In this document: piece by piece, positions 1 through 9,384 of the stretch
How the letters are laid out: every line of letters begins with the position of its first letter
Numbering within the stretch: the stretch's first letter is position 1
DNA from: Scatophagus argus
Taxonomy: Eukaryota; Chordata; Actinopteri; Scatophagidae
Direction: 5' to 3'
DNA: 64,000 nucleotides
Assembly (NCBI RefSeq): GCF_020382885.2
Contig: NC_058496.1
Location: 19,324,501-19,388,500 of the forward strand
Notes under the pieces: model-generated
Seen by the model: only the letters and a program-made list of their open reading frames with translations
Databases searched by the model: none
What the model was told of the DNA's origin: nothing
Position numbers and translations under genes: made by a program

Positions 1-355
1 TAATAATAAAAAAACTAAAACTGAACAAACTTTTAACTATTCACAGTTCAACTTTTAATCAATACAAAATCTCTGAAAAACACAACACAACAAAATATAA
101 ATGAAAAAATGTAAAACAAAAAGAAAAAGATCAGCATCCAAATAACCTGTCTAATGAAGATTGGCATTCAGAAACACCAAGTGCCTCAGCTTTGAGGGAC
201 TGATTCGGCTTCTTCTGACGGTCCTGTTCGTGTGCTGCTATTGTGTGTGTAACTGCCGCCCCTCCCCCCTCTGCTCAGCGCAGTGAGCGCACGAAGCACA
301 GACACAGAGGCGACAACACCACGCATATTGACCAATCACGTGCGGCTTCAAGAAA

Positions 356-386
<31 letters not shown>

Positions 387-477
387 AAGCGGCTCCCCCA
401 ATCAGGAGCCGGCTCCCATCGTTCACTTCAAAGAGCCGGCTCCCAGAGCCGTTACGTTCGCGACCGACACATCACTA
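1..477. mobile_element. Small non-autonomous hAT element, right part (unit 1)
   Basis: This is the right-hand portion of the element seen whole at 8421-9177. It ends in the inverted terminus CATCACTA, followed at once by the target duplication TTCCGCAT (478-485). It contains a GA-rich microsatellite (about 360-388) and the palindromic GAGCCGGCTC-type motifs typical of the element's ends. It has no transposase. Confidence 0.8.
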
Positions 478-485
478 TTCCGCAT

Positions 486-634
486 CTGACTTTCATACTT
501 GTGGTTTTCATGTTCAACCATTTCTTGCTGTCTTTCCCTGTTTTCAATTAGCATTGCTGCATTCTCCGTGTCAGTATGCCTCCTTTGGAGTTTGCTGTTG
601 TATTCCCTGAGATCGCTATTCCGTTGAAGCTCAT
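486..634 (-). pseudogene. Edge fragment of coiled-coil gene, unit 1
   Basis: The minus-strand frame matches the internal heptad-rich block at 7463-7637 (His-Glu-Leu-Gln-Arg-Asn start, many Glu/Arg/Gln). It lies directly against the small hAT element on its 3' side. On the other side it stops abruptly after AAAAATGTT, about 50 bases before the transposase start codon. It is therefore a broken 5' edge of the coiled-coil gene, not a full exon. Confidence 0.7.
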
Positions 635-684
635 GCAAAAATGTTGGATATCCTATATCCTATATAGGTTTTCCCCTAAATAAA

Positions 685-2740
685 ATGAATAAAAGAAAAC
701 TTTTGCCGCGAGTGACCAAAATGGGAGAACCAAAGAAACGCAAGATAGCAAGTGAGTGCAGAAAATTTCAGACACGGTGGGAAAATGAATATTTCTTCAT
801 GGAAGTCAATAGGAAATGTGTCTGTTTGATTTGCCATGAAAGTGTTGCAGTCATGAAAGACTATAATGTACGAAGACACTATGAAACCAAGCATCAGACC
901 TACACGTCCTACACTGGTGCTGAGCGGGAAGAGAAAGTTAAGCAGATGGCAGCTAGCCTGCTAGCTCAACAGCAGTGCTTTCTCCGTGCTAACAAAAGAA
1001 AAGAAAGTGCGACATTAGCAAGCTACAAGGTAGCTGAACTCATAGCACGGCACGGGAAACCTTTCTCAGATGGCGACTTTATAAAACAGTGCCTCGTCAC
1101 AGTCGCAGAAACGATGTGCCCAGAAAAGATGCAGGAATTTAACAACGTGAGCATGTCCAGAAACACAGTTGTGCGGCGAATCGAAGATTTGTCAGCTAAC
1201 ATAGAACACCAAGTGTCACATAAAGCTTGTACCTTTGACTTTTATTCCATTGCATGTGATGAGAGCACCGATGCTACAGACACCGCGCAGCTGCTGATTT
1301 TTCTGCGAGGAGTGGATGATAACTTTCGCGTTACGGAGGAGCTGCTTGATCTGAGGAGTCTAAAGGGCACAACAACGGGAAAGGACATGTTTGAAGCTGT
1401 GTCAGATGCAATTGACAAAATGGATCTTAAATGGGACAAACTGTGTGGAGTTACAACGGACGGGGCTCCGGCAATGACAGGCGAGCGCAAAGGAGTGGCC
1501 TCAATGGTGTGCGCCAAGGTACGGGACAGCGGAGGTGAGGCCGTTAAAATGCACTGCATCATCCACCAAGAAGCCCTCTGTGCCAAGACAGTCCAGCTTG
1601 ATGATGTGATGAATACAGTTGTGAAAACTGTGAACATAATTCGGGCACGGGGGCTCTATCACAGAGAATTTCAAGCTTTCCTATCTGATGTTGATGCTGA
1701 ATACGGGGACGTTATTTACCATTGTGATGTGCGCTGGCTCAGCCGCGGCTCCGTGCTGCAGCGGTTTTATTCCATGAGATCGGAAATTGATCAGTTTTTG
1801 AAAGAGAAGGACAAGCCTCTCCGTGAACTAAGTGACCCTCTGTGGTTGGCAGACCTGGCATTTCTAGTTGATCTATATATATATATATATATTTTTTTTT
1901 TATATATATATTTTTTTTTTTTTTTTCTTGTAAATATTTTATTCTTCTTTTTATTATTATTATTGCTTTTTTGTATTTTGTATGGTGCACAGGACAGAGA
2001 AAAATCCGGAGTCAAATTCCTTGTATGGTCACACATACTTGGCAAATAAAGCTGATTCTGATTCTGATTCTGATTCTGATCTCACTGGTCATCTTAACAC
2101 ACTGAACAAGAGCCTGCAAGGCAAAGACCAGCTTGTGCCGCAGCTTTACGCGCACATGAAAGCATTCGGCGCGAAGCTCCGTCTCTTTGAGACACAACTG
2201 CGTAATTTCAATGTTGCGCACTTCCCCACGCTGTCCGAAATTAAGTGTGGTTTTCCAAACGCCAACCTTTCTGCAAAAAAAGAAAAATATGTGTCTGTGG
2301 TCACATCTCTTAAGACACAATTCAGTCAGCGTTTCCAAGATTTCTCTGCCATTGAGAAAGAAATCAAGCTGTTCTCAACTCCCTTCCTGATGGATGCAGA
2401 AGAAGTGGAAGAGAGTCTGCAATTGGAGCTTATCGAAATGCAGTGTGATGACTCTCTGAAGAATCAGCATCAGCTGCTCTCCCTCCCCGACTTCTACCAG
2501 CGCTTGGAAACGATCAAGTTTCCTCTGATGCGCCGTCACGCAAAAAGGATGATGAGTCTGTTCGGCTCAACATACATTTGTGAGCAAACGTTTTCTCTGT
2601 TAACTCTGAACAAAAGCAGACTGAGAACCAAAATGACCGACAGCCACCTCCGTGATGTCCTTCGCATCTCAACCACCAAACTCACTCCTGACCTGCCAGC
2701 CATGCTTCGGTCTAAAGCGCAGCATCACTGCTCCCACTAA
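685..2740 (+). pseudogene. hAT transposase (Charlie/GTF2IRD2-like), interrupted copy, unit 1
   Basis: The frame runs from ATG 685 (second ATG at 721) and is nearly identical to the intact 615-residue copy at 17503-19350. A 208-bp LINE-tail insertion after codon 396 adds an AT-rich stretch and shifts frame, since 208 is not a multiple of three. The first frame ends at 2049 after foreign residues. The C-terminal half (2081-2740) remains open in a different frame. All other sequence, including the zinc finger Cys47/Cys50/His65/His70 and the acidic motif at Asp192, is unchanged. Loss of the C-terminal dimerisation region from the main product implies that no normal transposase is made. Confidence 0.9.
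1869..2082 (+). mobile_element. 5'-truncated LINE tail inserted in the transposase, unit 1
   Basis: The element body (1875-2076) is AT-rich and ends in AATAAAGC followed by tandem TGATTC hexamers, the 3' end style of fish L2/Rex1-type LINEs. It is flanked by TGATCT at 1869-1874 and 2077-2082, a short target duplication. The same position in unit 3 (about 18690) has one TGATCT and no insert. It is far too short to hold any open frame. Confidence 0.85.
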
Positions 2741-4150
2741 GTGCAACGCTGTTCCTATTAAAGGTGAGCTAAAATATATCATACGGTATTCATGTGTTCA
2801 CAAGCTCAATTATTTAATTACTTCAGACAACTTAAGTTGATAACATTTTTCTAGCAAACGTTAGTTTGTGTCAACGACTTTAATAACTTATTAATAAAAA
2901 CTCAATAACTGCATCTTATTTTCACCCTTTATACAGGGCTATGAAGAGGAGTCACCATCCTGACTAAGAAGCAATCTAAGGCTGCTGCAAATGAGCTGAA
3001 AATCCTTTTTGAAACAAATAAAATAAAATAAATGAAAATTCATTAAGGGAAAGTGATGTAGGTTTTTTTTCCTTTAAGCATATTCAGTTATCAAGCATAG
3101 TCTACCTAAATTTGATGGATTTGCTTCTGCGAAATTGTTTTGAGTCCTCCTCGAAAGTCCTCCTCTGTAAGCACATAATTTTTTTTCATTGGCTGCACCT
3201 CCATTGTTTTTGGCTCTTGCATTTTCTGCCAACGAGCCTTAACAAGCTTTCCCTCTGCTCTCAAATTCTGATGAAGCGTGCTTATCTTTTTTCCTGCCTG
3301 CATGTTGTACATTTCCAATTATTGTTTCTTGTATTATTATGCTGAATGTGTTGTGTGTATCTCTTGTATATGTTTTTGTACGTAGCTGAGGTCGGTCACT
3401 GACTGTAGCTCTGCCACAAAATGGTGAACAACCACACAAATGGTGACTCAGCACACAAAGCAGCAAATGAACATGCGAGGGATGACTCAGCAAAACCAAC
3501 ATGGCTACAGAAAAGCACGCCAGGCGTATTATTCAGAACCAAGGTGGTGATAACCCACGTGACGTGGCTTACGTGCCCACAGAAGAGAACAATGAGCGAA
3601 AGCCTTTGGGCGCCACGTACCCCTTTGTTACGATTCGTGATCGCGTGCTCGGGGTTTCGCTTCACTGTTCAGAAAGAAGAGTGTGAGGAAGAAAGATAGG
3701 AGTGAAATAAGCAGAAAACACAACCCAATAAAAAAAAAAATTCACTATAATTCTTTGGAGTCCCGCGTATGACCACACAATAGCGTTAAATAGAGTTAAA
3801 CCGGAGCTTATCTGTTGTTTAAGTGTTCCCTTTATTTTTTTGAGCAGTGTATATTTAAATTGAATAAATGAAGAATTCTATCACCTGGATTTTAACGCAC
3901 TCATTCATAGCTGATATCTTATTTAATAGTAGCACATCACGTGACCAGAAATGGCCTCAAACCGCATTTACCAAAGAAATGCTCCGTAACTTAAGTCTAG
4001 AATCTTGTGAGCTTTTTTGGTGCCGATTAGTCGCAGAACACCCTACCCACTTCTGTTGATATTTCATTTGTAGTAATAGGAGTTATGTTCAACCGAGAGT
4101 GAGAGTCACAGTCAGGACGCTAACTCGCCCACTTTGGCCGATAACTGCTA
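2741..4150. other. Unit interior between transposase and U2-like sequence
   Basis: No clear gene. It contains a short minus-strand frame (3106-3312) conserved in all three units, AT-rich stretches and several AATAAA-type signals (about 2892, 3017) that could end the transposase transcript. The same interval lies at 11441-12851 and 19351-20760. I did not find hAT terminal repeats that would define the transposase element here. Confidence 0.5.
3106..3312 (-). CDS. Short conserved frame of unknown function, unit 1
   Basis: The frame has about 68 codons from ATG 3312 and ends at 3106. It encodes a basic, lysine-rich peptide (Lys-Ala-Arg-Trp-Gln-Lys-Met-Gln, then Glu-Glu-Asp-Phe-Arg-Gly-Gly). It is open in all three units, with only conservative changes (Val or Leu next to Lys in the KLxKAR motif). 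It may be the last exon of a transposon-borne gene or chance. I do not recognise the family. Confidence 0.25.
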   Translation of the reverse strand: MYNMQAGKKISTLHQNLRAEGKLVKARWQKMQEPKTMEVQPMKKNYVLTEEDFRGGLKTISQKQIHQI

Positions 4151-4263
4151 ACGCTTCTCGGCCTTTTGGCTAAGATCAAGTGTAGTATCTGTTCTCATCA
4201 GTTTGATATCTGATATGTCCTCTACCTGGGAACCATATATTAAATTGATTTTTGGAACAGGGT
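4151..4263 (+). ncRNA. U2 snRNA-like sequence, 3'-truncated, unit 1
   Basis: The 5' half matches vertebrate U2: the CGCTTCTCGGCC start, the branch-site-pairing segment GTGTAGTATCTGTTC, stem IIa (ATCAGTTT...GATATCTGAT) and the Sm-site region ATTTTTGGAACAGGG. After GGGTC the sequence stops resembling U2, and stems III and IV (roughly the last 75 nt of a 188-nt RNA) are absent. The very 5' end is also altered (AACG in place of ATCG). This points to a U2 pseudogene or derived copy. Units 1 and 2 carry G where unit 3 and ordinary U2 carry A in the GTTTAATATC segment. Confidence 0.75.
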
Positions 4264-5978
4264 CAGCTGTGGCCGCAGTGTGTATTGCACATACGCAAAT
4301 TATAGATCAAAACGCAGGGATTTTCGTCCCGGGTGTGTCGTGCCACTCATTGCCATATCAGTAATGCTTTTTGGTCAGGAGCTCCTCAAGCACAGGGAGC
4401 GCGCCTCTCTCCTCTCATTGACTCCCATGTTAAATTTGTCCTGCTTGTACGAAAATATCCTTTGACCGGGAAAGATGAAATTCAGCATGATGTTAGTACA
4501 CAAGTACCTGGTGCTCACGGTGAAAGAATTTTTGCCTTGCGACTTTTCGTTTGGTCGCAAGAAGTATGTGTTCGAGGGCCTTTTTCTACCTACCTCTTTT
4601 TTCCGGGAGGTTTCTCTGCTCTCTCAGTGTGACCCTCACTGGCTGACAGGAAAGGGAGGGGCTGGGGAGAGAAGGGGGGGTATTTCTATGGTAACGTGCA
4701 CAGCTGCTCAACTGACTTGCAGTCTTTTCCATGATTACATCTTGATCATCTAAGATGGCTGCTCCCATTACCAATGAACCAACTCATTGATAACCAATAA
4801 AACTATACTGTGTTAATGAATCACAATTATTGTCAGCACACAAAATGGCTGCTCCCACTACTACTACATGGAGCCCGATGGACACCCAGTGTATATTAAT
4901 AAGATACACACAACAACATGCATATATCTTCTTTATCTTATATCTTATCGGTGTGCAAGCAACAAGGTGGAGTGACAGCAGGGACGGCCAATCACACAAG
5001 AAACGGCAGAGCCAATCGAGGAGCTTGTGGGCGGTCTAAACTAAGGGAAACAGGCTTCAGCTTGAGCGGCCGTTTTCCGCTTGGTCCTAGTGCTTGACGG
5101 CTCTCTGTTTACTATAGAATAGCGTAACATTGTTTTTGGACGGTAAGGGGCGGCAGGGGACCAAAACGGCCTTTTGAAAAAGTGCAGGGGACATGTCCCC
5201 TGTGTGTCCCCCCACGTCCGTGCTACTACTACTACTAATCATCATCATCATAAGAGGTTCATATTTTATCAGACAGACTTAACTCGATGTTCACTCCTGC
5301 TTCTACTGCCGCCCTGCTGCTCTGAATGGAAATGACAGGCTTGTTTGAAATTTGTGCCTCACCTGGAAAGCACTCAAGAACAGGCAGCAGCAGCACTGGG
5401 GGCCCAGACAAAATGCTAAAAGTCGGATGGTTTCTAATGGCCTTCAGTCTTTACAGGAAGTCACAGAAACACTCAGTTCCTGTTAGATCCCAATCCGATT
5501 TATTTCAATGATGTCAGTTTGTATACAGTCTCTGGTCATTGTAATTATGTCACTGATTTCTGTTTATCGTTTAACCTACACTGTGGACGAGGCTTGAAAC
5601 TACTGACTGAACAAAGAAAATAAATTTATGTACACTGTGTCATATGTAATGTGTGTAATGACATCGGTAATCAACTCGGTTTCATTCCAGTGAAGCAGCT
5701 CTTAACAAGTTGGTGTTTTGGTGGGAAGTAAATCCTCAAATTCCACTCATATCCACATCTGTTTCAGGCAAAAACAGTCAGCTAACTGGTGATTCCCTCG
5801 ACAGGAACATGCTAAAAACTTGGATCAAATGAATTAAACACTACCCAACCTTCAGAAGGAAAAAAAAAAAGCGGAAAAAACCCCCAGCAAGTTTGTATAT
5901 CAGTCTGATCACAAATTAGTATGTGATTTTTACAGTATCTGCTATCCACAGCTTTTTTTTTATAGCGTACAAAGAACT
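4264..5978. other. Shared tail of the array unit, also copied at 53957 onward
   Basis: No gene is recognised. From about 4950 to 5978 this sequence recurs in units 2 and 3 and again at 53957-54968 beside the tubulin gene. It includes two ATGGCTGCTCCCA repeats (4755, 4845), an ATC trinucleotide run near 5240 and a short plus frame (5326-5511) identical in all four copies. That conservation reflects recent copying and does not by itself show coding. Confidence 0.6.
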
Positions 5979-6806
5979 GGAATGAATCAGAACCTGACTG
6001 TAAGGAACCGGTGCAAACAACAAAAGTGGTTAAATGAGCAGATGGGACAGGAATTAAATAAGTTGGTCTGACTGGTCATCTTATTTCATTTTGTTCCTCT
6101 GCTTGCTTACATATTTATAGCCCAGGAGAGGGGGGGGGGGGGGAGATTTCATGTTGTAGCGAGTACAGCGAGGTTCAGAGGGCTGCTCCACGTTGTGACC
6201 CTGCAGCTGCCTCGTTTTCTTAGGCCTGTGGCTCTGTCTCAACCGTACCCCTGCAAAGTCTGGGCAGTGGCTGAAAAGTATCTGCAGATAAGTAGGTGTG
6301 ATCCATGTGTGGCCAAATGGGGAGGCAGGAGGAAGGTTGCCCGACAACGCCACCTGAGGAATTGCACCCCAGGAAGTAAACTCCAGTCAGCACGTCTATT
6401 ACGATAAGGTCACACAGGTTTGTCACACTGGAAGGACAGATGACGGACATCCAAATGACAACGACAATATTTATTTAATAATGACAGCAATGCTTAAAAT
6501 CATACACAACTATATCCTCTGTAGCCTGAGTGTCAAAATAATGACCAAAGCTAAGGGCGGCAACAAAGTACAACAAAACGACAAGGGGCAAGGCTAGCGC
6601 AGGTTTTGCAGACAAATAAAGAAAGGGAAAAGGGGACCAAACCCCAAAAAAAACCCACTACAAACCCAAATCACCACGTGCCACGCCAAACGATAAGGAG
6701 TGAAGGGGAAACCACCACCAGGGACGTCTGCCGCTCCGATCCTGCCCTGAAAAAAAAAAAAGAAACAAACCAAATTATAACACCGCATATGCAAAAGAGG
6801 GGACAC
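5979..6806. repeat. Unit-1/2-specific flank with poly-G tract and degenerate repeats
   Basis: The stretch is present only in units 1 and 2. It holds a poly-G run (about 6130-6143). It also holds the first of three related segments of about 75 bases beginning CTGTGGCTCTGTCTCAA (6228, 7072, and a diverged one at 7169), which on the minus strand read as repeated CPDFAGVRLRQSHR-like peptides. The region 6450-6806 is AC/A-rich with no gene seen. Confidence 0.5.
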
Positions 6807-8420
6807 TCAGGCGAACAGAAAGATACAGAAGGCCACTATTAAAACACAACGCACACACGCAACACTCACCCACCCAAACCAGACCACACAATAAGAAGCA
6901 CCCCCTTGACCAACTAAATCATTAATTAAAACAAAATAAACAAATATACAAACAAACACCAAAAAAAAAGAAGAACAAACAGAGAATAACACAAGCTTAA
7001 ACCCCCCACCTAAATAAGCAACCACAGAAACAACAACACTCCACCTGCCACACATGCGGGGGTTGCGACCCTGTGGCTCTGTCTCAACCGTACCCCTGCA
7101 AAGTCTGGGCATTGGCTGAAAAGTATCTGCAGATAAGTATCTGTGATCCGGGGGGGGTTTGCCACCCTGTGGCTCTTTCTCAATCTTAGGCCTGCCATGT
7201 CTGGGCAGTCGCTCATTGGTCAGTGCACAATTTTCACAACGCCCTCCTGTAGCTGGAACCTTAGCAGTTAATGGGTTGTTAACTGCTTTGGAAATTGGTG
7301 GGAGGCGAGTATATGATGCAATTGTAGAGGGCACCTGAACCTCAGAGTCATCAGGTGAAGAGGAGAGGCAAGTCTGACCCTTTACAGTTAATCTTTCTTT
7401 GGAAATGGGTGGGAGGTGTGTAGTCTTTCTTTGGTGCACCATTTCTTCAGTTCTCTGTCCATACCGCATCTGACTTTCATACTTGCGGTTTTCATGTTCA
7501 ACCATTTCTTGCTGTCTTTCCCTGTTTTCAATTAGCATTTCTGCATTCTCCGTGTCAATATGCCTCCTTTGGAGTTTGCTGTTGTATTCCCTGAGATCGC
7601 TATTCCGTTGAAGCTCATGCAAAAATGTTTGATGTTCTCCTCGGTTGTTAACTGCTTTGGAAATTGGTGGGAGGCAAGTATATGATGCAATTGTAGAGGG
7701 CACCTGAACCTCAGAGTCATCAGGTGAAGAGGAGAGGCAAGTCTGACCCTTTACAGTTAATCTTTCTTTGGAAATGGGTGGGAGGTGGGTAGTCTTTTTA
7801 TTGCTGAGCTGCAAATTCTGGAGTTCTCCACATTTGTTCTGTAGCTTCTCTGAAGCCTTGTGAAGATCATGCTGCACACGCTGCTGGAATTGTTTCTCCT
7901 CCATAGCAGTCTGTTCTGCATTCCTGGCTTCAGCTTCATGTTCTTCCCTTTTCAGCTGCTGAAGGTGGGCTTGTTTCTGACTTGCCATGTTGGCATTGAA
8001 TTTACTCACTTGGATGTTGTTCTCTTTGGTTTTCTGAGCCTTCACTTTGGTTTCTTCCATGAACAACCCGTCAGCGTTTTTGTCCATCTGCAGCTGGTTC
8101 ATACAGAGCTGACGTTCATCTTGTTCCCTCTGCTTTTTCAACTCCATCATGAACTGTCTGCTAGCAGAATTTGACTGATGCATTGCAGCTCTCTCATCCT
8201 TCTTTTGCTTCAGCCGCTCTGTGTCTTTAGCATCTATTTTAGCCACATCTTTAGCAAGTCTCTGCTCCTCCTTCAGGGCCATAGCAGTAGCCTGGTCCTT
8301 GTTTGAGGCTGCCAGACTGTCCCAAACAATCTGGTTGCGCATCTGGAGTTTCCTGGCCCTTTCTGATCGCTCGGTCTTTCTTTGGTGCACCATTTCTTGA
8401 ATGCTCTGTCCATTCCGCAT
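6807..8420 (-). pseudogene. Coiled-coil (cilia-associated-like) gene remnant, unit 1
   Basis: The open minus-strand frame has 537 codons. Its first ~215 residues are a long Glu/Lys/Gln-rich alpha-helical coiled coil (for example LKKQREQDERQL). Then comes a twice-repeated ~50-residue block (THLPPISKERLTVKGQTCL...LPPISKAVNN), separated by a second coiled-coil block. The last ~130 residues become Cys/Val/Phe-rich and are probably not coding. The Met at 8420 is internal: the frame continues into the block at 9178-9340 once the small hAT element and its TTCCGCAT duplication are discounted. The composition resembles axonemal TPH-type proteins, but that is inference. Truncated at its 5' end and interrupted, it is likely non-functional. 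Confidence 0.6.
7276..7794 (-). repeat. Internal duplication in the coiled-coil gene, unit 1
   Basis: Two nearly identical blocks of about 145 bases (about 7276-7417 and 7648-7794) encode the repeated LPPISKERLTVKGQ...SKAVNN peptide. The spacer codes for the HELQRNSDLREYN coiled-coil segment, which itself recurs at 486-634 and 9186-9334. The same structure is at 15989-16507 in unit 2. The repeats keep frame, consistent with a true protein-repeat architecture in the ancestral gene. Confidence 0.75.
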
Positions 8421-9055
8421 TAGTGATGGGAATTCCGGCTCTTTTTAGAGAACCGGCTCTTTCGGCTCGGCTCACTAAAAAGAGCCGGTTCTTTCGGCTC
8501 CCAAACGGCTCTTCAGATTTTTTTTTGTTGCTTTAATCAATATATTACTAATAATATGAAATTATAGGTTTAAGGAATTTAAACTTTTAACTTTTTTTAT
8601 TCAAAACAAATTTAAAGCCAAACAATACAAAATCCCTTAAAAACAAGCAACACAACAAAATATAAATTAACAATATTTACTCTTCAGTGCTACAATAAAT
8701 AATAATAAAAAAACTAAAACTGAACAAACTTTTAACTATTCACAGTTCAACTTTTAATCAATACAAAATCTCTGAAAAACACAACACAACAAAATATAAA
8801 TGAAAAAATGTAAAACAAAAAGAAAAAGATCAGCATCCAAATAACCTGTCTAATGAAGATTGGCATTCAGAAACACCAAGTGCCTCAGCTTTGAGGGACT
8901 GATTCGGCTTCTTCTGACGGTCCTGTTCGTGTGCTGCTATTGTGTGTGTAACTGCCGCCCCTCCCCCCTCTGCTCAGCGCAGTGAGCGCACGAAGCACAG
9001 ACACAGAGGCGACAACACCACGCATATTGACCAATCACGTGCGGCTTCAAGAAAA

Positions 9056-9086
<31 letters not shown>

Positions 9087-9177
9087 AAGCGGCTCCCCCA
9101 ATCAGGAGCCGGCTCCCATCGTTCACTTCAAAGAGCCGGCTCCCAGAGCCGTTACGTTCGCGACCGACACATCACTA
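8421..9177. mobile_element. Complete small non-autonomous hAT element (MITE-like), 757 bp
   Basis: The ends are inverted: TAGTGATG at 8421 and CATCACTA ending at 9177. It is flanked by a perfect 8-bp target duplication TTCCGCAT (8413-8420 and 9178-9185), the size typical of hAT elements. Sub-terminal GAGCCGGTTC/GAGCCGGCTC palindromes occur at both ends. There is no transposase coding sequence. It sits inside the coiled-coil frame, which resumes on the far side. A GA microsatellite lies near 9062-9087. Confidence 0.9.
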
Positions 9178-9185
9178 TTCCGCAT

Positions 9186-9334
9186 CTGACTTTCATACTT
9201 GCGGTTTTCATGTTCAACCATTTCTTGCTGTCTTTCCCTGTTTTCAATTAGCATTGCTGCATTCTCCGTGTCAGTATGCCTCCTTTGGAGTTTGCTGTTG
9301 TATTCCCTGAGATCGCTATTCCGTTGAAGCTCAT
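9186..9334 (-). pseudogene. Edge fragment of coiled-coil gene, unit 2
   Basis: This is the continuation of the coiled-coil frame beyond the small hAT element: the reading passes from ...ESQMRN here to GQSIQEMVHQRKT at 8420 and below. It breaks off after AAAAATGTT about 50 bases from the transposase start, as in unit 1. No start codon or promoter for the gene is visible. Confidence 0.7.
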
Positions 9335-9384
9335 GCAAAAATGTTGGATATCCTATATCCTATATAGGTTTTCCCCTAAATAAA

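Larger units (their letters stand above)
1..8420. repeat. Array unit 1 (left end cut by the window)
   Basis: Position 1 corresponds to 8701 in the next unit, so the window starts inside the small hAT element. Order: right part of that element (1-477), coiled-coil gene fragment (486-634), transposase (685-2740, interrupted), a 1.4-kb stretch with a short conserved minus frame, U2-like sequence (4151-4263), shared tail (4264-5978), then the unit-1/2-specific coiled-coil remnant (5979-8420). Confidence 0.9.

Noticed and set aside
243-551. 102-codon plus frame near the left end (repeated at 8942)
   Set aside because: It starts at GTG and runs through the GA microsatellite and terminal repeats of the small hAT element; no protein features.
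1242-1637. 131-codon minus frame inside the transposase (also at 9942 and 18060)
   Set aside because: Antisense shadow of the conserved transposase frame.
4151-4263. Fully functional U2 snRNA gene
   Set aside because: The 3' third of U2 is missing and the first bases are altered.
5326-5511. 61-codon frame identical in four copies
   Set aside because: All copies stem from recent duplication; composition looks non-coding.
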